From Zoogloeaceae bacterium (lineage in GTDB: Bacteria > Pseudomonadota > Gammaproteobacteria > Burkholderiales > Rhodocyclaceae), in assembly GCA_031281985.1 (NCBI GenBank), contig JAITEO010000184.1, positions 1 through 8,467 of the forward strand: a stretch of DNA of 8,467 nucleotides, in the 5' to 3' direction. The position numbers and the translations under genes are program-made. Within the stretch, counting starts at the first letter, position 1. Every line of letters starts with the position of its first letter. Shown piece after piece: positions 5,672 to 8,467 of this stretch. The notes below the pieces were generated by a model. It was not told the DNA's origin. It searched no databases and worked only from the letters and a program-made list of their open reading frames with translations.

Positions 5672-8137
5672 ATGAACCTGCTGCCCGCCTTCCTGCTGGC
5701 GTTTGCCGCGGGCGTCTGTTTCTTGCAGACGCGGGCGGATTTGCCGCAGGCGGCGTGGCTGTGGATATTTTCCGGGCTGGGCGGCTTTTTTCTCCTGCGC
5801 TTGTCCGTTCATCTCCGGCCTTCCCTGCGCGGCGGCGCGCTTTTTTTCCTGACGCTCTGCGCGGGATGCGCGGCGGGATACGGCTGGGCGGCATGGCGGG
5901 CGGAACTGCGGCTCGCCGATGAATTGCCCGTCGCCTGGGAAGGGCAGGATGTGCGCCTCGTCGGCGTGGTGGCTTCCCTGCCGGTGCGCTTCGAGCGCGG
6001 GGTGCGCTTCGTCCTGCGCGTGGAACAGGTCTTGACGCCAGAAGCGCGCATTCCTTCCCAACTGTGGCTGAGCTTCTATACGCAAGGCTGGCGCGCGGGA
6101 GAAATCAATCCGTATCCGCCGCCGCGCGCCGGGGAACGGCACGAATTCACCGTGCGCCTGAAACGCCCGCATGGGCGCGTGAATCCGTATGACATGGACT
6201 ATGAAGCCTGGCTCCTGGAGCGCAATCTGCGCGCTACCGGCTATGTGCGCAACGATCCCGCGCCGGTCTTTCGCGGCGCGAGCGCATGGCCGCCCATGTT
6301 GGGCGTGCATCGGCTGCGCGAGGCGGTGCGCGATCACTTCTTGCGCACGCTGGAGGGCAAGCCCTATGGCGGCATCCTGACGGCGCTGGCCATCGGCGAC
6401 CAGAACAGCATCTCACGCACGCAGTGGAACGTCTTCAACCATACTGGCACGACGCATCTGATGAGCATTTCCGGCCTGCATGTCACGCTGGTGGCGATGC
6501 TGGCGGGCTGGCTCCTGAACTGGTCGTGGCGGCGTTCGCCGCGCCTTTGTCTTCGGTTGCCCGCGCAGCGCCTGGCCATCGTCGGCGGCGCGCTGGCGGC
6601 GGCGGGCTACGCGCTGCTTTCCGGCCTGAGCGTTCCCGCGCAGCGCGCCACGCTGATGCTGCTGATCGTGGCGCTCGCCCTTTTGCTTGCGCGCCGCATC
6701 GGCCTGGGGCGCATTCTCCTGCTGGCGCTGATCGGCGTGTTGCTCTTCGACCCCTGGGCGGTGCTGGCCTCCGGGTTCTGGCTCTCCTTTTGCACCGTCG
6801 CGGCGATTTGCTGGGTGGGCTTGCACGCCCTGCGAAACGAGGGAAGCGCCGGAAACCCGCCGGACAGGAGGAGCCTGCGGCAGCGGCTGGGCGGCTGGCT
6901 TTTTTCCTTCGCGCACACGCAATGGGCAGCCATGCTGGCGACCCTGCCGCTGCTCTTTTTCTTTTTCCAGCGTTTCCCGCTCAATTCGCCGCTCGCCAAC
7001 TTTTTGGCGATTCCCTGGGTGAGCTTCGTCATTACGCCGCTCTGCCTTCTGGCGGCGCTGCTCGTCTGGATTCCCCTGCCGCTCCTGGAATGGACGCATA
7101 TGCTGCTCTCTCCCCTGATGGCGCTGCTCGAATATTTCGCAAACGGTCCGCTGGGGCTGCCCTGGCAAGCGCCCGCGCCCTCCTTGTGGCGCGTCGCGCT
7201 GGCGGGCTGCGGCGTGCTGCTGCTGTTGATGCCGCGCGGCTTGCCAGGCAAGGGCGCGGCGCTGGTGATGCTCCTGCCGCTGCTCTTCGTGCCCGCGCCG
7301 CAGGTTGCGCCGGGAAACCTCCGGCTTTCCGTGCTGGATGTCGGACAAGGACAGGCGGTCTTGCTGGAAACCGCGCACCATCGCCTGCTCTACGACACGG
7401 GACCCGGCTACGGCCCGGTTGCCGCGGATAGCCAGGCGCGAGTCGAGGAAGGCAACGACGCGGGCGCGCAAATCATCCTGCCCTATCTCGCGGCGCTGGG
7501 CATTGCCCGCGTGAATACGCTGGTGGTGTCGCACCGCGACAATGACCATTCCGGCGGCATGGATTCCATCCGCGCGGGGATAGCCGTGGAAAAACTCATC
7601 TCCTCCGTGCCGGAGTGGCCGGAAGGCGAGTTGTGCCGCCAGGGACAGGCTTGGGAGTGGGACGGCGTGCGCTTCGAGTTCCTCTACCCGCCGCCCGATA
7701 AACCCCTGAAAGGCGAAAACGGCGATAGCTGCCTGTTGAAGGTCAGCGTGGGCGCTACCCAGACCACGCCGGGACAGCGCATCCTGCTCACCGGCGACCT
7801 TTCCACCCGCGAAGAAAGAAGGATACTGGCGGAGGATGCGAAAAGGCTGGCGGCGGAGGTCATTCTCGTGCCGCATCATGGCAGTCGCGGCTCTTCCAGT
7901 CCGCCCTTCGTTGCCGCCGTGGGCGCGCAATGGGCGATTGCTTCCACCGGCTACCGCAACCGCTTCGGCCATCCACGCCCGGAAGTGATCGAACGCTATG
8001 CGCGCCAGGGCACGCGCTTCCTGCACACCGATCGGGACGGCGCGCTGATCCTGGACATCTCGCCAGAACACATCGCTGTCCGCCGCTGGCGACAGGAGGC
8101 GCGACGTTATTGGCATGTTGCAGGCGGCAAAAAGTAA
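5672..8137 (+). CDS. comEC: DNA internalisation / competence protein ComEC/Rec2
   Basis: Large inner-membrane protein of 821 residues, the full length for proteobacterial ComEC. An N-terminal part with early hydrophobic helices and a DUF4131/OB-like segment (about 20-195) is followed by the Competence domain (about 225-510) with HLMSISGLH (262-270), then a metallo-beta-lactamase-like domain from about 549, starting near LSVLDVGQGQAV. The latter keeps D575 (YDTGPG), HRDNDH (H621, D623, D625, H626), GD at 708-709 and PHHGS (H735, H736), so it looks catalytically intact. ComEC carries single-stranded DNA across the inner membrane in transformation; the C-terminal domain is proposed to be the nuclease that degrades the other strand. 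The ATG at 5672 is the first start after an in-frame TAG at 5651; no good Shine-Dalgarno precedes it. It is probably last in the lolC-lolD-comEC unit, followed by a strong terminator. Confidence 0.96.
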   Translation: MNLLPAFLLAFAAGVCFLQTRADLPQAAWLWIFSGLGGFFLLRLSVHLRPSLRGGALFFLTLCAGCAAGYGWAAWRAELRLADELPVAWEGQDVRLVGVVASLPVRFERGVRFVLRVEQVLTPEARIPSQLWLSFYTQGWRAGEINPYPPPRAGERHEFTVRLKRPHGRVNPYDMDYEAWLLERNLRATGYVRNDPAPVFRGASAWPPMLGVHRLREAVRDHFLRTLEGKPYGGILTALAIGDQNSISRTQWNVFNHTGTTHLMSISGLHVTLVAMLAGWLLNWSWRRSPRLCLRLPAQRLAIVGGALAAAGYALLSGLSVPAQRATLMLLIVALALLLARRIGLGRILLLALIGVLLFDPWAVLASGFWLSFCTVAAICWVGLHALRNEGSAGNPPDRRSLRQRLGGWLFSFAHTQWAAMLATLPLLFFFFQRFPLNSPLANFLAIPWVSFVITPLCLLAALLVWIPLPLLEWTHMLLSPLMALLEYFANGPLGLPWQAPAPSLWRVALAGCGVLLLLMPRGLPGKGAALVMLLPLLFVPAPQVAPGNLRLSVLDVGQGQAVLLETAHHRLLYDTGPGYGPVAADSQARVEEGNDAGAQIILPYLAALGIARVNTLVVSHRDNDHSGGMDSIRAGIAVEKLISSVPEWPEGELCRQGQAWEWDGVRFEFLYPPPDKPLKGENGDSCLLKVSVGATQTTPGQRILLTGDLSTREERRILAEDAKRLAAEVILVPHHGSRGSSSPPFVAAVGAQWAIASTGYRNRFGHPRPEVIERYARQGTRFLHTDRDGALILDISPEHIAVRRWRQEARRYWHVAGGKK

Positions 8138-8153
8138 AAATCCACTTTTTGCC
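8126..8153 (+). repeat. Hairpin spanning the comEC stop codon
   Basis: GGCAAAAAGT (8126-8135) pairs perfectly with ACTTTTTGCC (8144-8153) around an 8-base loop, and the TAA stop (8135-8137) sits at its tip. There is no T-run after it, so it is not itself a standard terminator; it may protect the mRNA end or act with the terminator 12 bases downstream. Confidence 0.7.
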
Positions 8154-8165
8154 GGGTTAGTCAGC

Positions 8166-8196
8166 AAAAAAGGGCAGGCAAAGCCTGCCCTTTTTT
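8166..8196 (+). terminator. Bidirectional Rho-independent terminator after comEC
   Basis: A perfect 14-bp stem (8166-8179 with 8183-8196) closes a three-base AAA loop. The core is GGGCAGGC/GCCTGCCC, flanked by six A on the left and six T on the right, so it can end transcription from either side. It closes the comEC transcription unit and may also serve a leftward gene beyond the window. Confidence 0.93.
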
Positions 8197-8237
8197 GGGT
8201 AAAGGCAAGGGAACCCAGCGCGGCCTTGGGGTTTGTC

Positions 8238-8260
8238 GTAGGGGCGCACTGCGTGCGCCC
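8238..8260 (+). repeat. GTAGGGGCG palindromic element, copy 2
   Basis: GTAGGGGCG leads into a perfect 8-bp stem (GGGCGCAC 8242-8249 with GTGCGCCC 8253-8260) around a TGC loop. It shares its leading nine bases and 23-base span with the element at the aspS stop (2973-2997), but its stem is longer. There is no T-run, so it is not a terminator. Confidence 0.6.
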
Positions 8261-8342
8261 GTTGGCCGTCACGCGGCAGGATGGATTGCGGGGGGCACAA
8301 TGAAAAGTGAAGGAAACCAACAAAGCACCGCCGCTTGCTGTC

Positions 8343-8372
8343 CCCTCTCCCCCAATCCTTTGGGGGAGAGGG
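8343..8372. repeat. CCCTCTCCCCC/GGGGGAGAGGG hairpin (REP-like)
   Basis: A perfect 13-bp stem (8343-8355 with 8360-8372) closes a TCCT loop. It is followed by another small hairpin, GCCC-GATA-GGGC (8374-8385), and a G-rich tract. It resembles the CCCTCCCC hairpin after aspS in style and is probably a dispersed intergenic element. Confidence 0.7.
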
Positions 8373-8467
8373 TGCCCGATAGGGCGGGAGAGGGGGAGGC
8401 ACGGCGCGTTGTCAGGGCTTCTGGGAACGTTGCAGCCTGCAATCCCTCCCCCGCAAGCAGGGACAGC

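Larger units (their letters stand above)
8197..8467. other. Gene-free region with stacked palindromic repeats
   Basis: About 270 bases with no convincing gene. It holds a GTAGGGGCG palindrome (8238-8260), a long C/G-rich hairpin (8343-8372), a small GCCC/GGGC hairpin (8374-8385) and a G-rich tract (8386-8399). At the edge is a partial CCCTCCCCC element (8444-8467). An ATG at 8300 is open to the window end (56 codons), but its product is mostly translated hairpin sequence. Confidence 0.7.

Noticed and set aside
4907..6337. 476-codon minus-strand open frame across lolD and comEC
   Set aside because: Antisense shadow spanning two well-supported genes.
6286..7431. 381-codon + strand open frame inside comEC
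   Set aside because: Out-of-frame reading of comEC with Ala/Arg-rich low-complexity translation.
6413..8323. 636-codon minus-strand open frame opposite comEC and the terminator
   Set aside because: Would run through the perfect terminator and repeats; no domain motif; comEC is certain on the other strand.
8157..8402. 81-codon minus-strand open frame
   Set aside because: Composed of terminator and palindrome sequence; not protein-like.
8300..8467. ATG-started frame open to the right edge
   Set aside because: Most of its 56 codons are translated hairpin sequence (for example LSPNPLGERVPDRAGEG), a common false product of such repeats; no Shine-Dalgarno at proper distance.

Overview
The window looks like ordinary core chromosome from a GC-rich proteobacterium, most likely a betaproteobacterium. 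The order fmdB-like / DUF502 / aspS / nudB and the lolC / lolD / comEC run are, from memory, both familiar in that class, and the protein motifs fit. All seven genes are on the + strand. I see no RNA gene, insertion sequence, phage gene or CRISPR array.

Layout. Bases 1-173 are a C-rich, G-poor non-coding leader with a perfect TATAAT at 136-141. A tightly packed unit follows: a zinc-ribbon FmdB-family protein (174-464), a DUF502/COV-like membrane protein starting at GTG (476-1171) and aspartyl-tRNA synthetase (1171-2976, sharing one base with DUF502). The aspS 3' end and the next 150 bases are built from small repeats: heptamers (CAGRRGA) in both orientations, a GTAGGGGCG palindrome and a CCCTCCCC hairpin. 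Then come nudB (3128-3595, Nudix, folate pathway), lolC (3622-4860), lolD (4853-5611, overlapping lolC by 8 bases) and comEC (5672-8137). A 10-bp hairpin spans the comEC stop and a textbook bidirectional terminator lies at 8166-8196. The last 270 bases hold no convincing gene, only more palindromes of the kind seen after aspS.

How the genes work together. AspRS charges tRNA-Asp, and its anticodon-binding domain carries residues associated with the non-discriminating form that also charges tRNA-Asn. NudB acts on dihydroneopterin triphosphate for folate synthesis. LolC and LolD form the inner-membrane ABC machine that extracts lipoproteins for delivery to the outer membrane. ComEC is the DNA-uptake channel of natural transformation. 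The FmdB and DUF502 proteins have no established role; their position suggests co-expression with aspS.

I did not find a new multi-gene system. The most unusual feature is the dispersed-repeat architecture in the gene junctions: one heptamer array appears to have supplied the last residues of AspRS, and an adjoining palindromic element its stop codon.
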